Positions 33,571 to 41,849 of a stretch of DNA of 64,000 bases are shown here, piece by piece (position 1 is the stretch's first letter; the number at the start of each line of letters is the position of its first letter). Origin of the DNA: Klenkia brasiliensis (GTDB lineage: Bacteria; Actinomycetota; Actinomycetes; Mycobacteriales; Geodermatophilaceae); the NCBI RefSeq assembly GCF_900100695.1, contig NZ_FNCF01000003.1:1-64000 (forward strand). Reading direction: 5' to 3'. The notes beneath the pieces were generated by a model. It saw only the letters and a program-made list of their open reading frames with translations. It had not been told where the DNA came from and did no database searches. Made by a program: the position numbers and the translations under genes.

Positions 33571-33836
33571 GTGACCCTGGACGCGACCCCACGCACCCTG
33601 GCCGACATGGCCACCCACTCCGCCTGGTGGTTCGACGTGCTCCGCACCCAACCGCTTGATTTCGCCTCCCTGCGGCGCTTCTCCGGCACCGTCGAACAGC
33701 TCATCGCCGCGATGTTCGACCCCTCGCCACCGCCGAGGACCTCACCTGGCTGCGCGACCAGTGGCCCGGCAAGCTCGTGGTCAGAGGTGTGCAGAGCCTC
33801 GAGGGCGCCGTCGCCCTGCGGAATGGGCCACCCTGA
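33571..33836 (+). pseudogene. Fragment of an FMN-dependent alpha-hydroxy-acid dehydrogenase gene
   Basis: One frame reads TPRTLADMATHSAWWFDVL and on to AAMFDPS. After a frameshift near 33725 the next frame continues with TAEDLTWLRDQWPGKLVV and RGVQSLEGA up to a stop at 33834-33836. The order and spacing match the middle of lactate oxidase/LldD-type proteins, where FDP...DLxWLRxxWPGxLVVKGVQ is conserved. Neither the N-terminus nor the C-terminal FMN and catalytic region is present. It is a broken remnant joined directly to a LuxR fragment. Confidence 0.7.
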
Positions 33837-34039
33837 TCGAACGCGAACGCGAGATGGTCGTCTTCGCCGCCCGCGGCCTGGCCAACGAGGACATCGCCGA
33901 TCGACTGTTCCTGTCCCCACTCATCGTCAAGACCCATCTGAACCGCGCCATGGCCAAGCTCGGTGTTCGCGATCGCGCCCAGCTGGTGGTGCTGGCCTGG
34001 CAGAGCAGTCTCGTCCGCGCCGGTGACCTTCCGAGCTGA
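33821..34039 (+). pseudogene. LuxR/NarL-type helix-turn-helix fragment
   Basis: The frame starting near 33821 reads LIEREREMVVFAARGLANED, then IADRLFLSPLIVKTHLNRAM and AKLGVRDRAQLVVLAWQSSL to a stop. That is a complete LuxR-type DNA-binding domain without its receiver. It resembles the C-terminus of the response regulator just downstream (SPLTVKTHVNRAMAKVGARD) but is on the opposite strand. The sequence upstream belongs to the dehydrogenase remnant, so no normal start is present. A small functional HTH protein is not excluded. Confidence 0.65.
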
Positions 34040-34071
34040 CGAGACCGCCGATCTGCATTCCGCCCACTCAA

Positions 34072-34788
34072 TCAATTGGGTGTGCTCGGTCGACGCATCC
34101 GGGGATGGACCAGCCCACTGCGGTAGGCCAAGACGACCAATTGCGCACGGTCACGGGCGCCGACCTTCGCCATCGCGCGGTTGACGTGGGTCTTGACCGT
34201 CAGTGGGGACAAGACGAGCTCAGCGGCGATCTCGTCGTTGCTAGCGCCCAGAGCCACCCAGGTGGCTAACTCGAGTTCGCGTTGGGTGAGCTGGCTGAAC
34301 GCCGCCGCGGCGGCGCGGTGGTCCTCATCGGGGGCTTCGCCGGCCTGACCGGCACCGAGGACGTAGCCCTCCACCAGTGCCCGGGTGGCACGCGGGGACA
34401 ACAGCGCCTCCCCGGCGGCCACGACGCGCACGGCTTCGAGCAGCTCGACGGGCTCGGCGCCTTTCCCGACGAAGCCGCTGGCCCCCGCCCGCAGCGCGAG
34501 CAGCACGTTGCGGTCGTCCTCGAACGTGGTCAGCACGACAACCCGGACCCCGGCGAGGTCGGGGGTCGCGGTGATGGCCCGGGTGGCGGCGATGCCGTCG
34601 AGCACAGGCATACGCAGGTCCATCAAGACGATGTCGGGCCGGTGCAGCGCGGCCAGCCGGATGGCGTCCTCACCATCGTCCGCTTGGGCAACGACGGCGA
34701 TATCCGGAGCGCTGGACAGCATCGCCGCGACACCGGAGCGGATGAGCGATTGATCGTCGACGAGCAGGACGCGGATAGGGGTGGTCAC
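34072..34788 (-). CDS. NarL/FixJ-family response regulator
   Basis: A 238-residue two-domain regulator. The receiver has VLLVDDQSLIRSG, the phospho-acceptor Asp in DIVLMDLRMPVLDG, and a late GASGFVGKG. The C-terminal LuxR-type HTH reads LTQRELELATWVALGASNDE. It is the partner of the sensor kinase encoded just upstream, with a four-base overlap (ATGA). Targets are unknown; the next genes upstream are HupE-like and DUF3500. Confidence 0.93.
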   Translation of the reverse strand: MTTPIRVLLVDDQSLIRSGVAAMLSSAPDIAVVAQADDGEDAIRLAALHRPDIVLMDLRMPVLDGIAATRAITATPDLAGVRVVVLTTFEDDRNVLLALRAGASGFVGKGAEPVELLEAVRVVAAGEALLSPRATRALVEGYVLGAGQAGEAPDEDHRAAAAAFSQLTQRELELATWVALGASNDEIAAELVLSPLTVKTHVNRAMAKVGARDRAQLVVLAYRSGLVHPRMRRPSTPN

Positions 34789-35987
34789 GACCGGACTTCC
34801 CGGTGGGTGGGCAGGCGCACCTGCACCGTGAACAGACCGCCCTCGTCGGGTCCTGCGCTAAGCTCCGCGCCGACCAGGGCAGCCCGTTCCCGCATACCCA
34901 CCAGGCCATGTCCTGCGCCTTCCCTGGCCGCGGTCCGGTCGCTGGGGGCGACGGGGTTGGTGATGGCGATGGTCACCGCGCCCGGTCTGGCGTCGATGAG
35001 GAGCGCAGCGGTACCGGTTCCGTACTTGATGGCGTTGGTAAAGGCCTCCTGCACGATCCGGTACGCGGCGGCATTCGACATCTCGGGTAGCCCGAGCTCC
35101 GCGAGGCCGTCGGGCTTCCCGGTGACGGTGAGCTCCAGGCCGGCCGCTCGCACCGTGTTCATTAGCTCAGGCAGCCGGGCCAGCCCGGCAACTGGCTGAA
35201 GCTCACCGCCCTCCTCTGCATCGACATCGGCGGTCGTGGAGCGCAGCAGCCCGACGACCGCGCCGAGTTCGGTCAGGGCGGTGCGCCCGGAGGCACGGAC
35301 CTGGGCGAGGGCGGCTCGGACCTGGTCACGGTCGGAGTCCAGGAGCTGTTCGGCTGCTCCGGCCTGGATGCCCATGACGGCGACATGGTGGGCGACGACG
35401 TCGTGGAGCTCGCGGGCGATGCGAAGGCGCTCGTCGGCGACTTGCAGTGCCGCCTCGTCGCGTTTGGTCTGCTCGGCCGCGGCGGCGCGTTCGGTTGCCG
35501 CGCGCAGCAACGCCCGCTGGGTGGACACCACCGCGCCGGCGCCGGTGAGCGCAGCCATCAACGCCACGGGGGCCAGCACTCGGCTGTCCCACCCGCCGGT
35601 GGCCGCATCGACAGCCAGGTAGGCCGCCACCGACACCGCCAGCAGGACGAGTGCGGCGCGCAGGGGTAGGCGGACGGCTGCGATGAACTGGGCGGTGAGG
35701 ACAAGCAGGATCAACCCGGTCGGGGCGCCGGTGATCAGGTGCGCGACCAGGGCGACCGCCAGGCACACAGCGAGGGCCCAGTCCGGGTGCCGGCGGAGCG
35801 TCAGCAGGGCGACCAATCCGATGGCAGCCCCTGCCCACAGCAGCAGGGACCCGTCGCGGCCTGGACCTGCCGGCCCGCCGTCCGGGGCTGCGAGGGCCAG
35901 GGCGGTCAGGGCAGTCACGATCAACCCGTACCGCAGGTCCCGCCTACGGCCGGGGATGGTGTCCGGTGCCGAGGCCACCTGTAGCAC
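34785..35987 (-). CDS. Sensor histidine kinase, DesK/HisKA_3 type
   Basis: A 400-residue sensor kinase. The N-terminal 150 residues are hydrophobic, with about five membrane helices and no large external domain. The HisKA_3 motif RLRIARELHDVVAHHVAVM carries the phosphorylated His. Downstream are an N-box-like AAYRIVQEAFTNAIKYG and the ATP-lid region GHGLVGMRERAALVG. It should phosphorylate the adjacent response regulator in response to a membrane or envelope signal. Confidence 0.93.
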   Translation of the reverse strand: MLQVASAPDTIPGRRRDLRYGLIVTALTALALAAPDGGPAGPGRDGSLLLWAGAAIGLVALLTLRRHPDWALAVCLAVALVAHLITGAPTGLILLVLTAQFIAAVRLPLRAALVLLAVSVAAYLAVDAATGGWDSRVLAPVALMAALTGAGAVVSTQRALLRAATERAAAAEQTKRDEAALQVADERLRIARELHDVVAHHVAVMGIQAGAAEQLLDSDRDQVRAALAQVRASGRTALTELGAVVGLLRSTTADVDAEEGGELQPVAGLARLPELMNTVRAAGLELTVTGKPDGLAELGLPEMSNAAAYRIVQEAFTNAIKYGTGTAALLIDARPGAVTIAITNPVAPSDRTAAREGAGHGLVGMRERAALVGAELSAGPDEGGLFTVQVRLPTHREVRS

Positions 35988-36018
35988 GGTACGGCCGTCG
36001 TAGAGCCGGCTGAATTGA

Positions 36019-37431
36019 TCACCGCGTCGCGCCGATCAGGTTTGCCTGTGACTCCGCCTGCGCGGCTGACCTGACGGGGCGGCGGCGCAGGAACGTCGCG
36101 GCGGCCAGCAGCCACAGTGCGGCCGCCAGCAATGGTGAGGCCGGGCCCAGGGCATCGGCTCCAGCGGCTAGCGGGGTGGGCACCCCGACCCGGTCGAGCA
36201 GCCAACCGGTGGCCGCGATGCCGGTCAGTACCGCAGCGGTGATCCGCAGCCGCGGGTAGAGCGAGGTCCGGGCCAGGATCACCAGCGGGGGCAAGACCAG
36301 GACGACCACGGCCAGCTGCATGAGTTCGATGCCGAGGTTAAATCCGAGCAGGGAACGCACCAGCTCCCAACCCGACAGGTTCAACTCGGTGAGCGTGCCG
36401 GCGAAGGCCAGCCCGTGCACCAACCCGAAGGCCCCGGCCACCAGCGGTTCGCGGCCGGGGAACAGCGGGCGGACAGCGTGCGCGGCGGCGACCAGGATGC
36501 TCAGTGCGATGGCGGCCTCCACGGCCTGACCAGGGACCGGCAGGCCCAGTGCGCCAGCGGCGAGGGTGACCGAGTGCCCAATGGTAAAAGCCAGGGTGGT
36601 GGCGGTGATCCTGCGGACCGCCTTGCCGGTGGTGACCGTGCCAGGCCAGCGGCCGGCTGCGGCCAGCAGCGGCGCGGGGAGCAGCAGGGTCAGCAAGAAC
36701 AGCTGGTGGTCGGTGCCCTCGGCGATGTGGGAGATGCCGAGGGTGAGCATGCCCCCGAAGCCAGTAGCGGTGGCCGCAGCGCCGGCGTCGCTGGTGAGGT
36801 CCACGTGCAAGGCGGGGACGGTGCCGGTGATGGTGTCGGTGGTCACCACGCCTAGGGAGGTGGGCAGCGTGGTCCCTGCGGTGGCGCCGGTGCCGTCGCT
36901 GCGCAACAGCACGTAGATGTCGGCGGTGACCACCTGGTGCACGATCGCGTCCCACGCCAGATCGAAGCGGTGCACGTCGGTGCCGGCCGGCGGGGTGAGG
37001 ACCAGGTCGGCAGTGATGGCTGCGAAGGTGCCGGTGCCGTACTGCTCGGTGTTCGTGGCGGCGACGTCGGTGAACGCGACGGCCCACGCGCCGGCGTCGG
37101 AGCTGACTTGGACGTGCTGGGTGAGGTAGGCCGCGACGGCCTCGGCTGTGACGGTGTCCAGCGTGACCCCCGCGCCGTCGGCGCCGGTCAGGGTCAGGCC
37201 GCTGGCGGTGGCCAGATCGCCGGCGGGCAGCAGCACCTCCCCGTCGATCTGATTCCCGTGCAGATCTAGCTGCACGACGGTGGAGGGGACCACGTGCGCC
37301 GAGGCCGGGCCGGTGGACAGGAACAGCAGGAGGGAGGAGAGCAAGACGGTGAGGGCGGCGAGCCGCCCGCGCATCCCGGTCCGGGCCCCGCGGCGGGGCC
37401 GGCGCGGGGTCCGGACCGGGGTGCTGGCCAT
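36019..37431 (-). CDS. HupE/UreJ-like membrane protein
   Basis: A 470-residue protein. An N-terminal signal segment (LAALTVLLSSLLLFLSTGPA, then SAHVVPS) is followed by an extracytoplasmic domain of about 200 residues. About six membrane helices follow, beginning near LGISHIAEGTDHQLFL. The GxxHxxxGxDH-like pattern is typical of HupE/UreJ-2 proteins, often linked to metal (nickel/cobalt) transport. It starts one base after the DUF3500 stop and probably forms one transcript with it. The function is not proven. Confidence 0.82.
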   Translation of the reverse strand: MASTPVRTPRRPRRGARTGMRGRLAALTVLLSSLLLFLSTGPASAHVVPSTVVQLDLHGNQIDGEVLLPAGDLATASGLTLTGADGAGVTLDTVTAEAVAAYLTQHVQVSSDAGAWAVAFTDVAATNTEQYGTGTFAAITADLVLTPPAGTDVHRFDLAWDAIVHQVVTADIYVLLRSDGTGATAGTTLPTSLGVVTTDTITGTVPALHVDLTSDAGAAATATGFGGMLTLGISHIAEGTDHQLFLLTLLLPAPLLAAAGRWPGTVTTGKAVRRITATTLAFTIGHSVTLAAGALGLPVPGQAVEAAIALSILVAAAHAVRPLFPGREPLVAGAFGLVHGLAFAGTLTELNLSGWELVRSLLGFNLGIELMQLAVVVLVLPPLVILARTSLYPRLRITAAVLTGIAATGWLLDRVGVPTPLAAGADALGPASPLLAAALWLLAAATFLRRRPVRSAAQAESQANLIGATR

Positions 37432-37432
37432 C

Positions 37433-38680
37433 TCAGGAGGTCAGACCGGCGTAGTCGGACTGCTTGTCACGCCACACGGCGTGCGGGTGCGGGCCGTCCA
37501 GGACGATGCCGTTCTGCAGGGAGAACTCGATCCACACCGAGGGGCCGTCGATGCGGACGTAGTCCCCGACCTCGCTGACGGTGCTGTTCCCGGAGAAGGA
37601 GACGTAGGTGTCGTCCAGCTCGCCCTCGTACTTGGCCAGGATCGTGGCGGCGTCGGCGTCGTCGATGTCGTCGACGTAGGTGTTGATCGCTGCCAGCACG
37701 AGCGCCTTCTGGTCAGCGGTCAGGTCCGAGCCCTTCACGCCCTCGGAGGTCGTGGGGAACGCCCAGTCGTTGCCCGGGCCCAGCAGGATGTCGTTGAAGC
37801 TTTCCGACAGCTGGGCCGAGGCCAGCTGGGTGTCATCCAGCGAGCCCAGCAGTGCGGCGAACGCGGCCTGCTCCTGCTGCTCGGGCTGGACGGTGACACC
37901 GTCTTCCTCCACCGTGGTCAGCGGCTCGATTCCGCGGAAGGACGGGGTGGCGCCGCCCAGAGCGCCGTTGACGTAGGTGTTTGCCACCGCGAGGTGGTGA
38001 CCGCCGAACTGCAGCTCCCAGGTACCGGAGTCGGTGGGCTCGCCGAGGAAGGCGATGAAGTAATTGCCGCGGCCGTAGTCGTCCCCGCCACCGTTGTCGG
38101 CGAGGTAGTCGTCGGCCGCCAGGTGCTGCATGATCTCGTCGAAGCCCTCGTTGGCCGAGCTGCCGGTGACCGCGCGCAGCAGGTTCTCCAGCGCCGTCCA
38201 CTGCTCGTCGCTGAGGCTGTCGGTCTGCAGGCCCACGCGTCCGCCGCTGCCGATGCCGCCGGCACCGGACCCGCCGCCGGACCCACCACCCGGGGCCCCG
38301 CCGGGGCCGCCGCTGGGCATCTGACCGCTGGGCAGGGCACCGCCGCCGGGGCGGCCCCCGCCGGGGAACCCACCGGTACCGGCCAGCAGCGCGTTGGGGA
38401 AGTTGGACCAGTTGGTGGCGTTGTCGAAGGTGTAGTCCTGGTTCAGCGCCTCGCGCTGGTCATCGTCCAGGGTGGCCGCGAACGCCTCGGCCAGGGCGAC
38501 GACGTCACCGGAGGCAGCAGTCGAACCGCTCGAGGCGGACGTCGCCGCCGACGACGTGGACGTGGAGGTGGAGTCGCTGGTGGTGTCGGAGCTGCAGCCG
38601 ACCAGGCCCAGCGACATCAGCACGGCCGCGCTGGCGGCGATGGCGGTGGTGGGGAGACGGTTGTTCACGCCACCCAGCAT
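37433..38680 (-). CDS. DUF3500 lipoprotein
   Basis: A 415-residue secreted lipoprotein: the N-terminal AVLMSLGLVGCSSD carries a lipobox with Cys29. A Ser/Thr-rich linker and a Gly/Pro-rich low-complexity segment near residues 105-140 follow. The rest matches DUF3500, with GNYFIAFLGEPTDSGTWELQ, FGGHHLAVANTY and GPHPHAVWRD. The His residues suggest metal binding, but the function is unknown. It is encoded directly before the HupE-like gene. The ATG at 38680 is used; a GTG at 38668 is an alternative. Confidence 0.8.
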   Translation of the reverse strand: MLGGVNNRLPTTAIAASAAVLMSLGLVGCSSDTTSDSTSTSTSSAATSASSGSTAASGDVVALAEAFAATLDDDQREALNQDYTFDNATNWSNFPNALLAGTGGFPGGGRPGGGALPSGQMPSGGPGGAPGGGSGGGSGAGGIGSGGRVGLQTDSLSDEQWTALENLLRAVTGSSANEGFDEIMQHLAADDYLADNGGGDDYGRGNYFIAFLGEPTDSGTWELQFGGHHLAVANTYVNGALGGATPSFRGIEPLTTVEEDGVTVQPEQQEQAAFAALLGSLDDTQLASAQLSESFNDILLGPGNDWAFPTTSEGVKGSDLTADQKALVLAAINTYVDDIDDADAATILAKYEGELDDTYVSFSGNSTVSEVGDYVRIDGPSVWIEFSLQNGIVLDGPHPHAVWRDKQSDYAGLTS

Positions 38681-38731
38681 GTGAGTCCCGCGCCCGGGCC
38701 GGCGTCATCCGCACGCAGGCTTCACCGAGCC

Positions 38732-38753
38732 GCGTACTGCGATCGCAGTACGC
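38732..38753. promoter_or_regulatory. 22-bp perfect palindrome in a divergent promoter
   Basis: The arm GCGTACTGCGA is followed at once by its exact reverse complement, with no spacer. It lies between the DUF3500 gene (leftward) and the small repeat protein gene (rightward). This is a strong candidate operator, possibly for the response regulator at 34072. No second copy was noticed in the window. Confidence 0.65.
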
Positions 38754-38878
38754 AAGATGCGCCGGAGCTGTGCGTCGCTGTCAGCACGCTGTGAGCACGT
38801 CGATCTGGGTCGTGGAAGCGGTGCGGCCGACCGATGAGCCTCGGAGTCCGCCCCACCCCTGACCCCCGGGAGAACCCC

Positions 38879-39394
38879 ATGAGCAGCATCAGTGCCCTGT
38901 CCTCCACCTCGGCCGCGTGGGCTACCTCGCAGACCCAGCGCCCCGCAGGTCCCCCGCCCGACGGCGGGCCGGAGAAGACCAACGCCGCTGTCGCCGACCT
39001 GCTCGGCATCGACGCAGACACCCTCACGTCCCAGCTCGACAGCGGCAAGACCATGACCGAACTGGCCGAAGCAGCCGGCATCAGCAACGACGACCTGCTG
39101 GCCACCATCCAGGCCACCCTGCCCACCGACGCCCCCAGTGGCATGGCCACCGACATCGCCTCCGGAACGATCGGGCGCGGTGGGCACGCCGGCGGCCCCC
39201 CGCCCAAGCCGCCGGTGGATGCCCAGAGCGGCATCCAGGCCCTCTCCGACGCCTTCGGCATCACCACCGAGGACCTGCTTGCCCGCCTCACCGACGGCAC
39301 CGGCATCCAGGACCTCCTCGACGCCAACCCCCAGATCGCCGCTCAGCTGTCCACCAGCCAGAACAAGGGTTCCCTAGTCGACGGCTACGCCTGA
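38879..39394 (+). CDS. Uncharacterised protein with two LG-type repeats
   Basis: A 171-residue acidic, soluble-looking protein with no signal peptide. Two related blocks are visible: VADLLGIDADTLTSQLDSGK with MTELAEAAGI, and LSDAFGITTEDLLARLTDGT with IQDLLDANP. A Gly/Pro-rich linker joins them. Each resembles a short helix-turn-helix repeat used for binding rather than catalysis. The ATG at 38879 has GGGAG upstream; an in-frame ATG at 38834 is less likely. It is divergent from DUF3500 and shares the 22-bp palindrome region. I do not recognise a function. Confidence 0.7.
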   Translation: MSSISALSSTSAAWATSQTQRPAGPPPDGGPEKTNAAVADLLGIDADTLTSQLDSGKTMTELAEAAGISNDDLLATIQATLPTDAPSGMATDIASGTIGRGGHAGGPPPKPPVDAQSGIQALSDAFGITTEDLLARLTDGTGIQDLLDANPQIAAQLSTSQNKGSLVDGYA

Positions 39395-39443
39395 GTTCCC
39401 CACGGCGCTGTTGAGGCCACCGTTCGCATGATCTGCTGGTCGG

Positions 39444-40577
39444 ATGCAGCGGCCATCCTCCGCCCGTAGCGCCCTGGGGGACCTCCTAGTGGTCACTCCG
39501 CAGTCCGGGCTCGCGCCCACTGCGGTCCGCGCGGGACTGTCCGTCGGCATCCCCGTGGCCGTGCTGGCCGCCGTGGGGCGCACCGATCTGGCCATCTATG
39601 CGACCTTCGGCGCCTTCACCGCCATCTACGGTCGGCGCCCACACGGCCCAGCCGATGTCGCAGTGCAGGCCCGCCATGCCGGCTACCTGGTCGCTGCGGT
39701 CGCTTGCGGCGCGCTGGTGGCCCTGAGCCCGGATCGGGTCTGGTGGGCGGTACCGGTCACTGGATTGTGGGCGGCGTTCGCCGCGTGGGCGTCAGACCGG
39801 CAGAGCTGGCGGCCGCCGGGGCCGCTGTTCTGCGTCTTCGCGGTCGGCGCGTGCTCCTCAGTTGCGCTCACGTCACTGGCCGGGTGGGCCACTGCTGTCC
39901 TGGTGGCCGCGGTGACCGCGGTCGTGGCGCTGGCGCTGAGCGGGGTCGGCCACCTGCTTCCGTACGGCAGGACCCCTGCAGCGGCACCGGCCGGTCCGGC
40001 CACCGCCACGGGCCAGACCGCGGCAGCCCAGGCCTCTGCGGAGCGGGTACGACACCGCCGGCGTGTTCAGGCCCTCCGGTGCGCTGCCGCGGTGATCGTG
40101 GCCGGGGCGGTGGGGAAGCTCATCGGTGACCACCCGTATTGGGCGATGGTGGCTGCGGTGGCACCGATGGGGGTGGTCAGCCTGCACGCTCAGCTGGTTC
40201 GGGGCGCTCATCGAGGACTGGGCACGCTGGCCGGTCTGGGTGTTGCGGCCCTGGCTTTGACGCTTCCACTGAACATCGTCGGCGTAGTCGTCGCAGTGGT
40301 GTGCCTGCAGGTGGTGACCGAGCTGGTGGTGACGCGCAACTACGGGGCGGCGATGTTGACCGTCACCCCGCTGGCGTTGCTGCTGGGGCAGCTGGCCCAC
40401 CCGGTTCCGATCAGTCAGCTGCTGCTGGACCGAGGGCTGGAGACGGTCGCGGGAGTGCTGGTCGGCATCGCGGTCGTGATCATCACCCGGGATCGCTGGG
40501 CAGACCCGACTCTACGACGGGGTGACGCCGGCTGGCCCGCGTTACCCGGTCCAGAGCGAACGTCAACCGAGCAATGA
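39444..40577 (+). CDS. FUSC-family (aromatic acid exporter-like) membrane protein
   Basis: A 377-residue membrane protein with two blocks of about five helices separated by a short charged segment near residue 200. The first block has RTDLAIYATFGAFTAIYG and the second DHPYWAMVAAVAPMGVVSL, as in fusaric-acid-resistance/AaeB-like transporters, which efflux aromatic acids. It sits next to a MarR-UbiX-UbiD operon for aromatic acids, so a role in aromatic-acid tolerance is plausible but inferred. No strong ribosome site marks the ATG. Confidence 0.75.
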   Translation: MQRPSSARSALGDLLVVTPQSGLAPTAVRAGLSVGIPVAVLAAVGRTDLAIYATFGAFTAIYGRRPHGPADVAVQARHAGYLVAAVACGALVALSPDRVWWAVPVTGLWAAFAAWASDRQSWRPPGPLFCVFAVGACSSVALTSLAGWATAVLVAAVTAVVALALSGVGHLLPYGRTPAAAPAGPATATGQTAAAQASAERVRHRRRVQALRCAAAVIVAGAVGKLIGDHPYWAMVAAVAPMGVVSLHAQLVRGAHRGLGTLAGLGVAALALTLPLNIVGVVVAVVCLQVVTELVVTRNYGAAMLTVTPLALLLGQLAHPVPISQLLLDRGLETVAGVLVGIAVVIITRDRWADPTLRRGDAGWPALPGPERTSTEQ

Positions 40578-40678
40578 TCCAGGCCGGTTCCGACAACCGG
40601 GCTCAGCTGGTCCAGCAGCTTCGCCGCAGCGGCCCGGTTTATCACTGAATGCCTCTGCAACGGTCGTCCGCGGTCGTA

Positions 40679-40699
40679 TTTACGTGCACAAACTATGAT
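40679..40699 (+). promoter_or_regulatory. Promoter/operator of the MarR gene, probably leaderless
   Basis: TATGAT (40694-40699) is a near-consensus -10 element ending six bases before the GTG at 40706, which implies a leaderless transcript. Just upstream, TTTACGTGCACAAA (40679-40692) is an imperfect palindrome of the same length as the perfect one before ubiX, so it may be a second MarR site. Confidence 0.55.
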
Positions 40700-40705
40700 G
40701 GTCCC

Positions 40706-41128
40706 GTGACAGCAGCAGCACATGTCCACGGCGACGACGGGGCGATCTTCCATCTCATGCGCCGCGTGCTTCAGGGTCATACTGCCCTGTGGTCCGCCCA
40801 GCTTCCAGGGCTGACCAAGACGCAATGGACCGTCCTGCGAGAGGTGGTCGCCCACCCCGGACAGGATCTCGGCACGGTGGGCGCCCGGGTGGCCATCGAC
40901 AAGGCCACGCTCACACCCTTGGTTGCCCGGATGGTGGACCGCGGATGGCTTCTCTACCTGGCAGATCCCGATGACAGGCGCCGTCGCCTGCTTGTGGCCA
41001 CCAACGAGGGGCGCAGCACCGAGCAGCACGCGACTCCTCTCGTCCGCGAGGTCGACGATTCCGCCCTGCAGGCCCTCGAGCCGGCCCAGCGCGACCAGCT
41101 GCGCGGCCTCCTCGCTCGCTTGGCCTGA
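40706..41128 (+). CDS. MarR-family transcriptional regulator
   Basis: A 140-residue winged-helix regulator. The recognition region reads TKTQWTVLREVVAHPG and AIDKATLTPLVARMVDRGW, then the wing LADPDDRRRRLL with the family DxRxR pattern. MarR proteins beside aromatic decarboxylase genes usually repress them and release DNA on binding the phenolic acid. The GTG at 40706 is chosen because it coincides with the predicted transcript start. The gene lies 97 bases upstream of the ubiX homologue, with a palindrome between. Confidence 0.88.
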   Translation: MTAAAHVHGDDGAIFHLMRRVLQGHTALWSAQLPGLTKTQWTVLREVVAHPGQDLGTVGARVAIDKATLTPLVARMVDRGWLLYLADPDDRRRRLLVATNEGRSTEQHATPLVREVDDSALQALEPAQRDQLRGLLARLA

Positions 41129-41200
41129 TGGTCGTGCGACTCAGCTCACGACGATGATCCCGGGATCCGGGTGGACGCGAGAACACCGCCATGCCACATT

Positions 41201-41214
41201 GTTCGTATACGAAC
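41201..41214 (+). promoter_or_regulatory. Palindromic operator before the ubiX-ubiD operon
   Basis: GTTCGTATACGAAC is a perfect 14-bp palindrome containing a TATAC core that could be the -10 box. AGGAGG follows at 41216-41221. A repressor here, most likely the adjacent MarR protein, would block the promoter. Confidence 0.68.
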
Positions 41215-41225
41215 TAGGAGGCGTC

Positions 41226-41849
41226 GTGAGATTGATCGTTGGCATTACCGGGGCGACCGGAGCCCCACTGGGTGTGCGGCTGCTCGAACTGCTGCAGGAC
41301 GTCCCGGACGTCGAGACCCATCTGGTCATGTCCCGCTGGGCGCGCACCACCATTGAGCTCGAGACGCCTTACACCGCACGGCAGGTCGCTGACCTGGCAG
41401 ACATCTGCCACGGCACCGGTGACCAGGCAGCAGCCATCTCGTCAGGGTCGTTCAAGACCGCCGGGATGATCATCGCGCCTTGCAGCATGAAGACCCTGGC
41501 GGGCATCCGCACCGGTTACGCCGACAACCTGCTTGCCCGCGCCGCCGACGTCGTGCTGTAGGAACGCCGCCGCCTCGTCCTGGTCCCGCGGGAGACCCCG
41601 TTGTCGGAGATTCACCTGGACAACATGCTGGCCCTGACCCGGATGGGCGCGGTGATGGTCCCGCCCATGCCGGCCTTCTACAACCGTCCGGCCAGCATCG
41701 CCGACGTCGTCGACCACATCGCTATGCGTGTGCTCGACCAGTTCGACATCAGCGCCCCCACCACCTCGCCACGCTGGACTGGCCTCACCGATGCCCGCGA
41801 GCGTGACCTCGACATCAACCCGCTCGCCCACCTGGAGATGCAGCCATGA
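41226..41849 (+). pseudogene. UbiX-like flavin prenyltransferase interrupted by an in-frame amber codon
   Basis: Read through, this is a 207-residue UbiX homologue. VRLIVGITGATGAPLGVRLL binds FMN, and SGSFKTAGMIIAPCSMKTL and VPPMPAFYNRP are family motifs. UbiX makes prenylated FMN for UbiD decarboxylases. A TAG at 41559-41561 falls after AADVVL, where homologues read VVLKERR, so one base change from AAG would explain it. The frame is otherwise intact, and its end overlaps ubiD by four bases (ATGA). It may be a recent nonsense mutation, a sequencing error, or a readthrough case. Confidence 0.85.

Noticed and set aside
41601-41849. A separate small gene after the ubiX stop codon
   Set aside because: It is in frame with and homologous to the second half of UbiX, so it is the downstream part of one interrupted gene.
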